A stretch of DNA of 64,000 nt from JAHBTB01 sp964451255. GTDB lineage: Bacteria; Armatimonadota; Fimbriimonadia; Fimbriimonadales; Fimbriimonadaceae. The DNA is taken from positions 1-64,000 of the forward strand of contig CAYVHL010000002.1 in assembly GCA_964451255.1 (NCBI GenBank). The letters run 5' to 3'. This document shows, piece after piece, positions 32,425-40,536 of this stretch (its first letter is position 1; each line of letters begins with the position of its first letter). The notes beneath the pieces are model-generated. The model saw only the letters and a program-made list of their open reading frames with translations. It ran no database searches and was not told the origin of the DNA. The translations under genes and the position numbers were made by a program.

Positions 32425-32430
32425 TATAAT
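32425..32430 (+). promoter_or_regulatory. -10 box for a leaderless VKOR-DsbA transcript
   Basis: Perfect TATAAT exactly 6 nt before GTG 32437, so the first transcribed base would be the start codon. No good -35 is seen at 17 bp (GAAACG at 32402). This hexamer lies inside the longer open frame that starts at 32374 and is an argument against that longer start. Confidence 0.65.
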
Positions 32431-32436
32431 CCGCCC

Positions 32437-33564
32437 GTGCTTGCAATCTGGACCAACCGGGCGGTCATCGCCTTGTCGTGGATAGGCGTCTTTATCGCGG
32501 GCGTGCTCACCTATGGGCACTTTTCGAACAACGTGCCGCCCTGTTCCTACGAGGAGGGATGTTTCCGAGTCCAGTCTTCGCCCCAGGCCATGTTCCTCGG
32601 GGTGCCGGTGGCCCTCCTCGGCCTCGTCGGCTACCTTCTGGTGCTCTTACTGGCGGTCATGCGGACAAAGATGCCTGACCAATGGAAGACGACGGTCACA
32701 AGAGGGCTCGTCCTGACCGGTGTGGGCACTGGGTTCAGCGCCTATCTGACCTACGTCGCCGCGACACAGATCGGCGCGCTCTGCCAGTGGTGCATGGCCT
32801 CGCTGGCAACGATGACTCTTCTCTTTGTCGGCCATGGCATCCTCGCCCAGGCGAAGGAACCCGAAAAGGTCGAGGCGGGAGGCGACTGGCTGACCGTCGG
32901 AATCGGAGGACTTGCGGCCGTGGCGATGATAGCGGTCGGGATCAGCCAGATGACCTCGGCTGGCAAGATCGCCCTCGGCAACTTGACCTTGAACGGTGTC
33001 GACGCCGCAAGCATCGTGGCGAGACCGGAGCAGACCCAGGGCAACGCGGACGCCAAGGTGACGCTCGTCGAATTCGCGGACTTCAACTGTCCAGCCTGCC
33101 GACAAGCGGCGGTCAAGATCAAGGCGATCTATGACTCCCACGGTGGCCGCCTCAAGTGGTCGTACCGGAACATGCCTCTCATAGGCATCCCTGGCCACGA
33201 GACCAGCATGCTGGCCGCGCGGATATCGGAGGTCGCCGCCGACCAAGGCAAGTTTTGGAAGTTCGCCGACATCGTCCTGGAACCCAACAACACTGAACGG
33301 ACCAAGTCTGACGACGGCCTTATGTCAATGGCAAAGGAGGCAGGGTTGGACATGGAGGACCTGAGGAAACGGATCGACAACCCGGACGACCAAGCCAATA
33401 AGAACGTCGCCGCCGATATGGACGTCGGGATGAACACCCTCCATGCCTCGATGACCCCGACGATCATCCTGATCGCAGAGGGCCACGGGCCCCAGGGCGT
33501 CACAAGCGATACACTAGAGGCGACGCTCAACAGCGAACCCTACAAGTCGTTGCTGAAGCCTTGA
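32437..33564 (+). CDS. VKOR domain fused to a DsbA/thioredoxin-like domain
   Basis: Membrane disulfide-forming system in one chain, about 375 residues. The vitamin-K-epoxide-reductase-like half has four to five membrane helices, the periplasmic-loop cysteines in PPCSYEEGCFRVQSS, the FLGVPVALLG stretch and the quinone-side redox pair CQWC. The C-terminal half (from about residue 190) is a DsbA-like domain with active site FADFNCPACRQ. Together they oxidise extracytoplasmic thiols and pass electrons to quinone. GTG 32437 is preferred because a perfect TATAAT ends 6 nt upstream and the first helix follows at once; ATG 32374 would add 21 polar residues. mnmA follows 2 nt after the stop. Confidence 0.93.
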   Translation: MLAIWTNRAVIALSWIGVFIAGVLTYGHFSNNVPPCSYEEGCFRVQSSPQAMFLGVPVALLGLVGYLLVLLLAVMRTKMPDQWKTTVTRGLVLTGVGTGFSAYLTYVAATQIGALCQWCMASLATMTLLFVGHGILAQAKEPEKVEAGGDWLTVGIGGLAAVAMIAVGISQMTSAGKIALGNLTLNGVDAASIVARPEQTQGNADAKVTLVEFADFNCPACRQAAVKIKAIYDSHGGRLKWSYRNMPLIGIPGHETSMLAARISEVAADQGKFWKFADIVLEPNNTERTKSDDGLMSMAKEAGLDMEDLRKRIDNPDDQANKNVAADMDVGMNTLHASMTPTIILIAEGHGPQGVTSDTLEATLNSEPYKSLLKP

Positions 33565-33566
33565 GA

Positions 33567-34640
33567 ATGACAAGAGGCCGCCCCACCGTGTGCGTCGCCA
33601 TGTCTGGCGGCGTCGACAGCTCCGTAGTCGCCCTGTTGCTGAAGCGGCGGGGCTTCGACGTCGTCGGCGTCACGATGCAGATTTGGCAAGAGAGCCAAAG
33701 GGATCCTCGCCACGCGGGATGTTGCTCCCTTGGCGCGGTCGAGGACGCCCGCCGGGTCGCCCGCGTCCTGGACATCCCCCATTACGTCGTTAACTTCAAG
33801 GACGCTTTCCGCGAGGCGGTGATCGACGAGTTCATCCAGGAGTACGGAGAAGGCCGGACGCCGAACCCGTGCGTCACGTGTAACAAGAAGGTCAAGTTCG
33901 AGGCGCTGTTGCAGAAAGCCGCCGAACTTGGTTGCGACAAGCTGGCGACCGGGCACTATGCCCGCATCCGCCGTCGTGGCGAGCGTTGGAACCTCTTGTC
34001 CGCACGAGGCGGGAACAAGGATCAAAGCTATGTTCTCTACGCGATGACCCAGGAGCAGCTCTCCCGCGTCTGGTTCCCGCTCGGCGAACTCGGTGACAAG
34101 GCGGAGACCAGGCGGATCGCCCGCGAGGCTGGCCTCGGGGTCGCAGACAAACCGGACAGCCAGGAGATCTGTTTCGTGAGCGAGGCGGGCGGCTACAAGG
34201 AGTTTTTGAAGGCCAACAGGCCCGAACTGTTCTCTGAGGGCGAAGTCGTCGACACGGCCGGCCGGGTCGTGGCAAGGCACGACGGGGTCGCAGGGTTCAC
34301 CGTCGGCCAACGCCGGGGACTAGGGTTCGCGGCTGGGCGTCCGCTCTACGTGATCGGCCTGGAGCCCAGTTCAAACCGCGTGGTGGTCGGCGAAGACCAA
34401 GAACTCCTGCGGAGCGTCGTCGCCATGCGGGACGTCACGTGGAGCGGGGTCGGACCACGGGAGACCCCGATGCGCGTCACCGCCAAGATCCGCTACAACA
34501 TGGAGCCCAAACCGGCCACCTTGTTCTCCAGCCCGGAACCGACGATCGTGTTTGACGAGCCTGTCCGGGCAGTAACTCCGGGACAGATCGCGGTCGCTTA
34601 CCGTGGCAAGACCGTCGCCGCAGGCGGCACAATCAAGTAA
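33567..34640 (+). CDS. mnmA: tRNA-specific 2-thiouridylase MnmA
   Basis: Thiolates U34 in the anticodon of tRNA Lys, Glu and Gln, using ATP and a persulfide relay. 357 residues. PP-loop AMSGGVDSSVVALLL, catalytic Cys in TPNPCVTCNKKVKFE, the second catalytic Cys in KPDSQEICFV, and the C-terminal beta-barrel (FTVGQRRGLG). Starts 2 nt after the VKOR-DsbA stop; a TTG at 33561 would overlap. The adjacent membrane oxidoreductase has no obvious link to thiolation. Confidence 0.96.
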   Translation: MTRGRPTVCVAMSGGVDSSVVALLLKRRGFDVVGVTMQIWQESQRDPRHAGCCSLGAVEDARRVARVLDIPHYVVNFKDAFREAVIDEFIQEYGEGRTPNPCVTCNKKVKFEALLQKAAELGCDKLATGHYARIRRRGERWNLLSARGGNKDQSYVLYAMTQEQLSRVWFPLGELGDKAETRRIAREAGLGVADKPDSQEICFVSEAGGYKEFLKANRPELFSEGEVVDTAGRVVARHDGVAGFTVGQRRGLGFAAGRPLYVIGLEPSSNRVVVGEDQELLRSVVAMRDVTWSGVGPRETPMRVTAKIRYNMEPKPATLFSSPEPTIVFDEPVRAVTPGQIAVAYRGKTVAAGGTIK

Positions 34641-34647
34641 GCCGCAG

Positions 34648-35007
34648 ATGCTGAACGTCTTGGTCGTCCTCGTGTCCGTCCTGATCGCCGTGGTTGCGCT
34701 CGGCTTGGCGGCTCTGTCCCAGATGGCGAAACGGATGCGACAGGCGACCGTAGAACTTGACAAGAAGCTGAGCCGGTTGGAAAAAAGGCTTGACGACCAA
34801 GAAACGGCAGTTGGCGCCCTTCGCAAGTCTCTTGACCAGCAGGCTTCTGATCCGGTCATGGAGATTATCAAGGCAGCCCAGGGTTGGACCAATAACGGCC
34901 CATGGGCCACGGTCGCCTCTATCGGTTCCCGGATCTTTCGGTCATACTGGGGTCAGAAGCGGCGCGACAGACGCGCCCTCCCCGTGTCTTCGGAGGCAAA
35001 GAAATGA
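34648..35007 (+). CDS. Small membrane-anchored coiled-coil protein
   Basis: 119 residues, not recognised. An N-terminal membrane helix (MLNVLVVLVSVLIAVVALGL) is followed by a heptad-like coiled coil (MRQATVELDKKLSRLEKRLD) and a basic tail. ATG 34648 comes 7 nt after the mnmA stop, and the stop overlaps the next gene as ATGA, so it is coupled to the YtxH-like gene. The layout resembles small DUF948/YtxH partner proteins found together in Firmicutes, which is only a suggestion. Confidence 0.78.
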   Translation: MLNVLVVLVSVLIAVVALGLAALSQMAKRMRQATVELDKKLSRLEKRLDDQETAVGALRKSLDQQASDPVMEIIKAAQGWTNNGPWATVASIGSRIFRSYWGQKRRDRRALPVSSEAKK

Positions 35008-35234
35008 CGCAAGAAAACGATAAGAACGCATTGGTTTATTTGTTGGCTGGTTTTGGGCTGGGGGCCCTCATCGGTGCCGTCGCAGGGATACTGTTCGCGC
35101 CCAAGGCCGGCAACGAGACCCGAGGCGAATTGGGCGATAAGATCAAGGACTTGAAGGGCAAGACGGAAGAATGGATCGCCGAGCAACGCGCCAAGCGCCA
35201 CACGAACGGCTCGACCGAAGAAGTAGGCGCCTGA
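35004..35234 (+). CDS. YtxH-family small membrane protein
   Basis: 76 residues. The YtxH motif is clear: a glycine-rich helix LLAGFGLGALIGAVAGILFAPKAG followed by a charged amphipathic segment (ELGDKIKDLKGKTEEWIAEQ). Known as general-stress or envelope proteins of unknown function. It overlaps the upstream coiled-coil gene by 4 nt. The following AI-2E transporter family gene begins 18 nt downstream. Confidence 0.88.
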   Translation: MTQENDKNALVYLLAGFGLGALIGAVAGILFAPKAGNETRGELGDKIKDLKGKTEEWIAEQRAKRHTNGSTEEVGA

Positions 35235-35252
35235 CGCCAAGGAGCCACTGAC

Positions 35253-36464
35253 TTGGGACAGTGGCGGATCGCACTATGGGTCGCCGTCGTTTTGGCGGCC
35301 CTAGCCTTTTTGGTGGCTGTCCGCGGCATCCTCTTGCCGTTTGTGCTCGCCGGGCTCATCGCCATGTTGCTCGAGCCGATCGTGGTGCGTGTCGTGTCCC
35401 GAGGGTTCCCAAGGCCGATCGCCGTCGTGTCGATCACCTTGGCATTCTTTCTCGTCGCCTTGGGCGTCTTGGCGGCCACAGTCCCACGGGTCACCAACCA
35501 GCTCAACGACCTGAGGGTCTCCCTTCAGGCTTTGACCGACAAAGTGGCGGAGGAGTCGGCTAACGACAACCACTTCTTGCGTTGGAACCCGGCGGTAAGG
35601 GCGCGTCCGCCCGGGCCGATGGGGTTCATCGACCGCGGCCTGGGCCAACTTCACCCGATCCTAGAGAAGTTTGACATTCCGACGACAAGACGGGGGCTGT
35701 TCGAGTTGTACGTCGCACCCCATCGAGACGATATAGCCAAGTCTATACAAGGCTTCTTTAATGGATTCCTCAATATGATCGGGGGAGCCGCTTCGCAGAT
35801 CTTTCTTCTGACATTCACGCCGCTCTTCGTCTTCATGTTGCTCATGGACATGGAAAACGTGCGGGAGAGAAGCCGTCAGTGGATACCGCCCTCAATCCGA
35901 TCAAGCACGGTCGCCATGCTCGACGACATAGGTGACGTGATCAAGAAGTACGTCCGAGGTGTCCTGACCAACATCACGTTCTATTCCTTCACCATCGCCA
36001 TCGCGCTGACCCTCGCCGGGGCGCCTTACGCTTTCCCTCTCGCTTTGCTGGCTGGCGCCCTCTACTTGATCCCGATATTGGGCGGGTGGATCGCAGGCCT
36101 GACGATCCTTTTGGTCACCGGGTTGGGCGGCCACACACAAACTTGGTATGGTTCTTTCAGCAACTCGTGGTGGCTGGCCCTCGCCATCTTCGCCGCGTTC
36201 ACTGCCGTCACGTTTTGTTGGGACACCTTCGTCACCCCTAGGGTTGTGGGCAAGAGCGTCAATCTCCACCCCCTCGTCAGCATGTTCGTCGTGTTCAGCG
36301 GCGGGGCCTTGTTCGGGCTCCCAGGGATGATGCTCGCCTATCCGCTCGCGGGAGTGGTCAGGGTCAGCCTCGCCCGTCTGATGCGTGTGACCAACGCGCC
36401 GACCGACGACACGTTCCGACTGCCGTCGGTCCCTCTCCGTCATCGGGAAGAACCCGGGGTCTGA
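35253..36464 (+). CDS. AI-2E family transporter (PerM/YdiK-like permease)
   Basis: 403-residue polytopic membrane protein of the AI-2E exporter superfamily; members export autoinducer-2 or act as sodium/proton antiporters. Seven to eight hydrophobic segments: IALWVAVVLAALAFLVAV, GILLPFVLAGLIAMLL, then a soluble loop, a run near NITFYSFTIAIALTLAGAPY, and PLVSMFVVFSGGALFGLPGM, which is the family's conserved region. The TTG start at 35253 has AAGGAG 8 nt upstream. The substrate is unknown. Confidence 0.9.
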   Translation: MGQWRIALWVAVVLAALAFLVAVRGILLPFVLAGLIAMLLEPIVVRVVSRGFPRPIAVVSITLAFFLVALGVLAATVPRVTNQLNDLRVSLQALTDKVAEESANDNHFLRWNPAVRARPPGPMGFIDRGLGQLHPILEKFDIPTTRRGLFELYVAPHRDDIAKSIQGFFNGFLNMIGGAASQIFLLTFTPLFVFMLLMDMENVRERSRQWIPPSIRSSTVAMLDDIGDVIKKYVRGVLTNITFYSFTIAIALTLAGAPYAFPLALLAGALYLIPILGGWIAGLTILLVTGLGGHTQTWYGSFSNSWWLALAIFAAFTAVTFCWDTFVTPRVVGKSVNLHPLVSMFVVFSGGALFGLPGMMLAYPLAGVVRVSLARLMRVTNAPTDDTFRLPSVPLRHREEPGV

Positions 36465-36485
36465 CCTGGGACGTCAAAGAAGCTG

Positions 36486-37424
36486 ATGCCAGCCCTTGTC
36501 GTCGCGATCGTCCTCGCCACCCAGGTGGTCTACAAATGGTCTCCGACTTTGAATGTGGACTATGACGTGAACGTCAAGATGGACGGCTTTCTCCCGATCC
36601 TCGGCGGCAACGAGGGTGTGGCCGAGGTCACATTGGGCCTTCGTGTCAAGGGAGCCGTGACGACTGACACCAACCTCAAGGCGACGAGCGAGCTGACTTC
36701 GGCCGTCATCAAGTTCAATGACGCGGAGTTGCCGCTGGGGCTCAAGGACGTGGTCAGCTACTTCCCCAAGGCGTCCGTGGTGTTCTCCCCTCTTGGGGAG
36801 ATCATTTCGAACGACGCCCCGGACAAAAAGCCCCCCGTAAAATTACCAGGGTTAGACGTCAAACGGTTGCCAGACATCTCCTTCTTGGCGATGCAGTTCC
36901 CGGCGGCAGGGGTGTCGGTAGGCGACACATGGTCGTTTGACAAGTCCTTCGACAACTCGGTCGTCCACTATGATTGCACCGCCGTCGCGGTGGACAAGGA
37001 GAAGGTGAGCGTCGATGTCAAGGTGAAGCAGGATCAGGAGTACGACGAGACCGAGACGCTAGAGGTCGCCAAGGATCCCAAGGACGCCACCGGTCACGTC
37101 AAGACCGTATTGACCGGAGGCGGAAAAGTCGACTTCGACCCTGTGCTCGGCGTCGTCCGGTCAGTGGAGATGGACTCCCAAGCCGTGACCACGGTCAAGG
37201 ACATCAAGACGGGGGCGACCAAAGAGCGTCACCTGAAGCAAGTATTGAGGGTGAAGGAAAAGGGCCTGGCGCCAGCCCAGGCGACGACCGCTACAAACAA
37301 GTCTTGGTGGGACAGCGCCCGTGTCTGGGGGCAGGAAATGGCTGTGAAAGGCGCCTTCTATTGGCGCGCACTCCAAGCCTGGCTGGCCGGAGCGATCCGG
37401 ACGGCCCCGTGGAAGGGTCGCTGA
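36486..37424 (+). CDS. Uncharacterised exported protein
   Basis: 312 residues, not recognised. The N-terminus (PALVVAIVLATQVVY) is a short hydrophobic start that may be a signal segment or anchor. The rest is strand-rich with a repeated 'GD.W.F' region (VSVGDTWSFDKSFDNSVVHY), seen in some periplasmic beta-barrel-like or lipoprotein-like domains. The C-terminal 40 residues are basic and contain KGAFYWRALQAWLAG. It sits 21 nt after the AI-2E gene and 19 nt before ligA. Confidence 0.75.
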   Translation: MPALVVAIVLATQVVYKWSPTLNVDYDVNVKMDGFLPILGGNEGVAEVTLGLRVKGAVTTDTNLKATSELTSAVIKFNDAELPLGLKDVVSYFPKASVVFSPLGEIISNDAPDKKPPVKLPGLDVKRLPDISFLAMQFPAAGVSVGDTWSFDKSFDNSVVHYDCTAVAVDKEKVSVDVKVKQDQEYDETETLEVAKDPKDATGHVKTVLTGGGKVDFDPVLGVVRSVEMDSQAVTTVKDIKTGATKERHLKQVLRVKEKGLAPAQATTATNKSWWDSARVWGQEMAVKGAFYWRALQAWLAGAIRTAPWKGR

Positions 37425-37443
37425 GCTAGGTAATTTGCGCCCT

Positions 37444-39456
37444 ATGGCCCCGGCTGAACGCGCAGAGTTCTTACGCGCCGAGATCAACCGGCATAACCGC
37501 CTTTACCACGAGCAGGCCCGGCCCGAGATCAGCGACAGCGAGTTCGACGCGATGTTTCGCGAGCTCGTCGATCTAGAGGAGGCCCATCCGGAACTGCAGA
37601 CGCCGGACAGCCCTACCTTGCGCGTCGGCGCGCCGCCAGTGAAGGAACTCAGGCCGCACACGCATTCGATGCCGATGCTCTCGCTGGACAACGCCTTCGG
37701 CGAAGAGGAACTCCGGGCCTTTGACGAGCGGGTGCGCCGGGGTCTGGGGGTCGAGGGGCCGGTCAGTTACCGGGGAGAGTTGAAATTGGACGGGCTCTCC
37801 ATGTCCCTGACCTATGAAGACGGGCTGCTCGTCGTCGGAGCGACACGCGGAGACGGCGCGACCGGCGAAGACGTGACACACAACGCACGGACGTTGCGTG
37901 GCGTACCGCTGAGACTCATGCAAGAGGTCAGTGGGAGGATCGAGGTGCGCGGCGAGGTCGTGATGCTCAAGTCTGCCTTTGAGGAGTTGAACCGTGCCCA
38001 AGCTGAAAAGGGAAAGTCGCCCTTCGCGAATCCCCGGAACGCAGCCGCCGGACGTATGAGGCAGTTGGACTCCCGTCTGACGGCAGCGGCCAAATTGGAC
38101 TTCTTCGCTTATGGAGTCGGTGGTGTCACCGATGCCATTCTGGCCGACACCCAGTCTGGTCAAATGGAATGGCTCGCATCGCTTGGATTCCAAGTCGAAG
38201 GTCATGGCCAGACTTGTGACGGCGCTGACCAATTGGTGGAGTTTGTCGAAAGTGTGAGACGCCTGCGTCCATCGCTTCCATTCGGCATCGACGGCGCGGT
38301 GGTGAAGGTCGATGACATCGCCCTGCAGCGCCGACTGGGATTCAACACGCGTAGCCCTCGCTGGGCGGTTGCATACAAGTACCCCTCGGAGCAGTCCTTT
38401 ACGGTCTTGGAGGCAGTGGGCTGGCAAGTCGGCCGAACCGGCGTCGTGACGCCGGTCGCGGAGCTTGTGCCCGTGGTCGTTGGAGGAGTCACGGTGAGCA
38501 GGGCGACCCTGCACAACATCGAGGAGGTCCATCGAAAGGACGTGCGTCCTGGCGACACCGTCGTGGTTCAGCGGGCCGGAGACGTGATTCCCGAAGTCGT
38601 CGGGCCCCAATTGGATCGGAGACCCGAAGGTGCGCAGGTGGTCGAGCCGCCGAAGGAGTGCCCCGCCTGCGGCGCGAAACTTGTCCAGGCCGAAGGATTC
38701 GTGGCGATCAGATGTCCGAACAAGACCGGCTGCCCAGCCCAGATCCATAGCAAGATCGCCCACTTCGTCTCGCGCAACGCCATGGATATCGAAGGCCTTG
38801 GTGACAAGCAGGTCGCACGGTTCTTAGATCTAGGATGGCTCACGGACGTCGCGTCGATCTACCGTTTGGTTGATCATAAGGAAAAGATGGTGGAGTTAGA
38901 CCGGATGGGAGAGCAGAGTGCGGCAAATATTCTCGCAGCGATCGAGGTGTCCAAGATCCGACCCTTTGATCGGTTTGTCTTCGCTTTGGGCATCCCATTG
39001 GTAGGTGAGAGGACGGCCCGCGACCTTGCTTTTAGGTTCAAGTCAGTCGAAAGCCTGCTACAGGCCCACTATGACCAATTGGTTGAGATTCCCGATATCG
39101 GGCCTAAAACGGCCAGTACGATAGAGGAATGGTTGGAGGATCCAGATAACCAAGCGATCGTCGAGCAGCTCTTGGCCAATGGTGTCCGACCGGCAGAAGT
39201 GGCGGGCACTGAGGGCGGACTGTTCAGCGGCAAGACCCTTGTCTTTACCGGCAAGCTGGAGAAGTTCAGCCGTGACGAAGCAGAAGACCTGGTCATGCGA
39301 TGGGGAGGGAAGGCGGCTGGTTCGGTGAGCAAGAACACGACCCTCGTCGTCGCCGGTCCAGGGGCTGGCAGCAAATTGGACAAGGCGAGGCAATTGGGAG
39401 TGGAGGTGACGGACGAGGACGGCTTTCTGGCGATGCTCCCGCCCGGGACACTATGA
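37444..39456 (+). CDS. ligA: NAD-dependent DNA ligase LigA
   Basis: Seals nicks in replication and repair using NAD. About 670 residues, standard length. Adenylation-domain lysine Lys114 in GELKLDGLSM, then OB fold, the four-Cys zinc site (CPACGAKL ... CPNKTGCPAQ), a helix-hairpin-helix domain, and a C-terminal BRCT domain (GLFSGKTLVFTGKLEKFSRD). ATG 37444 is preferred over TTG 37435; TAATTT 7 nt upstream is -10-like and there is no ribosome-binding site. It overlaps the glycosylase gene by 4 nt. Confidence 0.97.
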   Translation: MAPAERAEFLRAEINRHNRLYHEQARPEISDSEFDAMFRELVDLEEAHPELQTPDSPTLRVGAPPVKELRPHTHSMPMLSLDNAFGEEELRAFDERVRRGLGVEGPVSYRGELKLDGLSMSLTYEDGLLVVGATRGDGATGEDVTHNARTLRGVPLRLMQEVSGRIEVRGEVVMLKSAFEELNRAQAEKGKSPFANPRNAAAGRMRQLDSRLTAAAKLDFFAYGVGGVTDAILADTQSGQMEWLASLGFQVEGHGQTCDGADQLVEFVESVRRLRPSLPFGIDGAVVKVDDIALQRRLGFNTRSPRWAVAYKYPSEQSFTVLEAVGWQVGRTGVVTPVAELVPVVVGGVTVSRATLHNIEEVHRKDVRPGDTVVVQRAGDVIPEVVGPQLDRRPEGAQVVEPPKECPACGAKLVQAEGFVAIRCPNKTGCPAQIHSKIAHFVSRNAMDIEGLGDKQVARFLDLGWLTDVASIYRLVDHKEKMVELDRMGEQSAANILAAIEVSKIRPFDRFVFALGIPLVGERTARDLAFRFKSVESLLQAHYDQLVEIPDIGPKTASTIEEWLEDPDNQAIVEQLLANGVRPAEVAGTEGGLFSGKTLVFTGKLEKFSRDEAEDLVMRWGGKAAGSVSKNTTLVVAGPGAGSKLDKARQLGVEVTDEDGFLAMLPPGTL

Positions 39457-40310
39457 CTTGCCAGTTCGAGATTGTCCGCGACTTTGACTTAGCGGCTTCG
39501 GTGACGTGCGGTCAGGTCTTCCGTTGGCGTGAGTCGCATTCATCCGTGTGGGTCGGCACAGTCGGCGATGACGCGTATTGGGTTCGTGAGGCGGGGGACC
39601 GGTACGAAGTGGCGAGCAACCAGGGCGAAGACGCGTTTGTCAAGCTCTTTCGCCTCGACCACGATTGGCGCGGGCTAGCGGCTAGGGTGGGCGAAGCCGG
39701 TTTCTCGGAGACCAGTCCCTACGTTCGAACCGTCCGTTCTCCCAGCGTGGTCGAGACTCTTTTCTCTTTCATGTGCACGGCCAACAACAACATCGCCCGG
39801 ATTCAACCGATGGTTGAAGCGCTGGGCAGGCGCGGGCCTGTCGTTTGGCGCCACGAGGGCCAGGATTTTCACGCGTTTCCGTCTCTTGAGACCATCGCCG
39901 GGCTCCAAGAGGAGGATCTCAGGCGACAAGGCTTCGGGTACCGAGCCAGGCATATCCCGGCCGCCGCCGCGCGACTGCTTGACAGCGGCGGCCATAAGTA
40001 TTTGGCAAGGCTCGCGGCGGTACCGCGAGAGGAGGCGGTATTCGAACTCTGCCGCCTTCCGGGAGTAGGCCCGAAGGTCGCCGACTGCACTGCCCTGCAC
40101 GGCCTCGGGCACACCGACACGGTTCCTGTGGACACCCACATATGGCAGGCGGCCGTCCGCGACTGGTTCCCCGAGTGGAAGGGATCGGCCATGACCCCCG
40201 GTCGATATCAGGCTGTGGGCGACCGATACCGCCTGCTGTTCGGGCGCGAAGCCGGACTTGCCCAGCAGCTTGTCTTCCACCGCTCGCTCGCCGACCGAAG
40301 GTCCCGCTAA
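39453..40310 (+). CDS. 8-oxoguanine DNA glycosylase/AP lyase (OGG1-type HhH-GPD)
   Basis: Base-excision repair enzyme that removes 8-oxoguanine. 285 residues. The N-terminal domain (SVTCGQVFRWRES) and the conserved helix VETLFSFMCTANNNIARIQP are typical of OGG1. The HhH-GPD motif is LPGVGPKVADCTALHGL with the catalytic Lys, and the activating Asp lies in TVPVDTHIWQAA. This is the eukaryote-like OGG1 form also present in some bacteria, not MutM. Its start overlaps the ligA stop (ATGA), making a glycosylase-ligase pair translated together. Confidence 0.93.
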   Translation: MTCQFEIVRDFDLAASVTCGQVFRWRESHSSVWVGTVGDDAYWVREAGDRYEVASNQGEDAFVKLFRLDHDWRGLAARVGEAGFSETSPYVRTVRSPSVVETLFSFMCTANNNIARIQPMVEALGRRGPVVWRHEGQDFHAFPSLETIAGLQEEDLRRQGFGYRARHIPAAAARLLDSGGHKYLARLAAVPREEAVFELCRLPGVGPKVADCTALHGLGHTDTVPVDTHIWQAAVRDWFPEWKGSAMTPGRYQAVGDRYRLLFGREAGLAQQLVFHRSLADRRSR

Positions 40311-40418
40311 GGGGCCCTCCACCTGACGCGCTTCCAAGAATTGTGCAAGTGAACTTCTGCGAATCCAGGGTTTTGAAGCGGAAAGGCCGCTGAGGGCGGT
40401 GGAAAATTGAGACGTTTG

Positions 40419-40475
40419 CCCCAGGCACTTAGGGGTAGCTTATGCCTTGGGTGGATAAAGGTTCGCCCGAGGCAT
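40419..40475 (+). promoter_or_regulatory. Structured 5' leader of the 3D/SH3 gene
   Basis: The 226-nt region between the glycosylase and the 3D/SH3 gene has no ORF. It contains CCCC/GGGG (40419-40422 with 40432-40435), and a 10-bp stem ATGCCTTGGG (40442-40451) / CCCGAGGCAT (40466-40475) with a 14-nt A-rich loop; GGCA/TGCC bridges them as an alternative pairing. GCGG/CCGC at 40378-40390 is a further small stem. The elements end about 60 nt before the start codon. A c-di-AMP (ydaO) riboswitch was considered because such genes often carry one, but its core is not found. Confidence 0.4.
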
Positions 40476-40536
40476 TGGGTAAAAGTCACCGGCTCGCCAT
40501 GTGGGGCGGGAACATGACGCAAGAGGGGAAAGCCTT

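Noticed and set aside
37573..38763. 396-codon minus-strand frame over ligA
   Set aside because: Antisense shadow of ligA with no recognisable domain.
40311..40536. c-di-AMP (ydaO) or c-di-GMP (GEMM) riboswitch before the 3D/SH3 gene
   Set aside because: The conserved core segments of either class could not be found; kept only as an unassigned structured leader.
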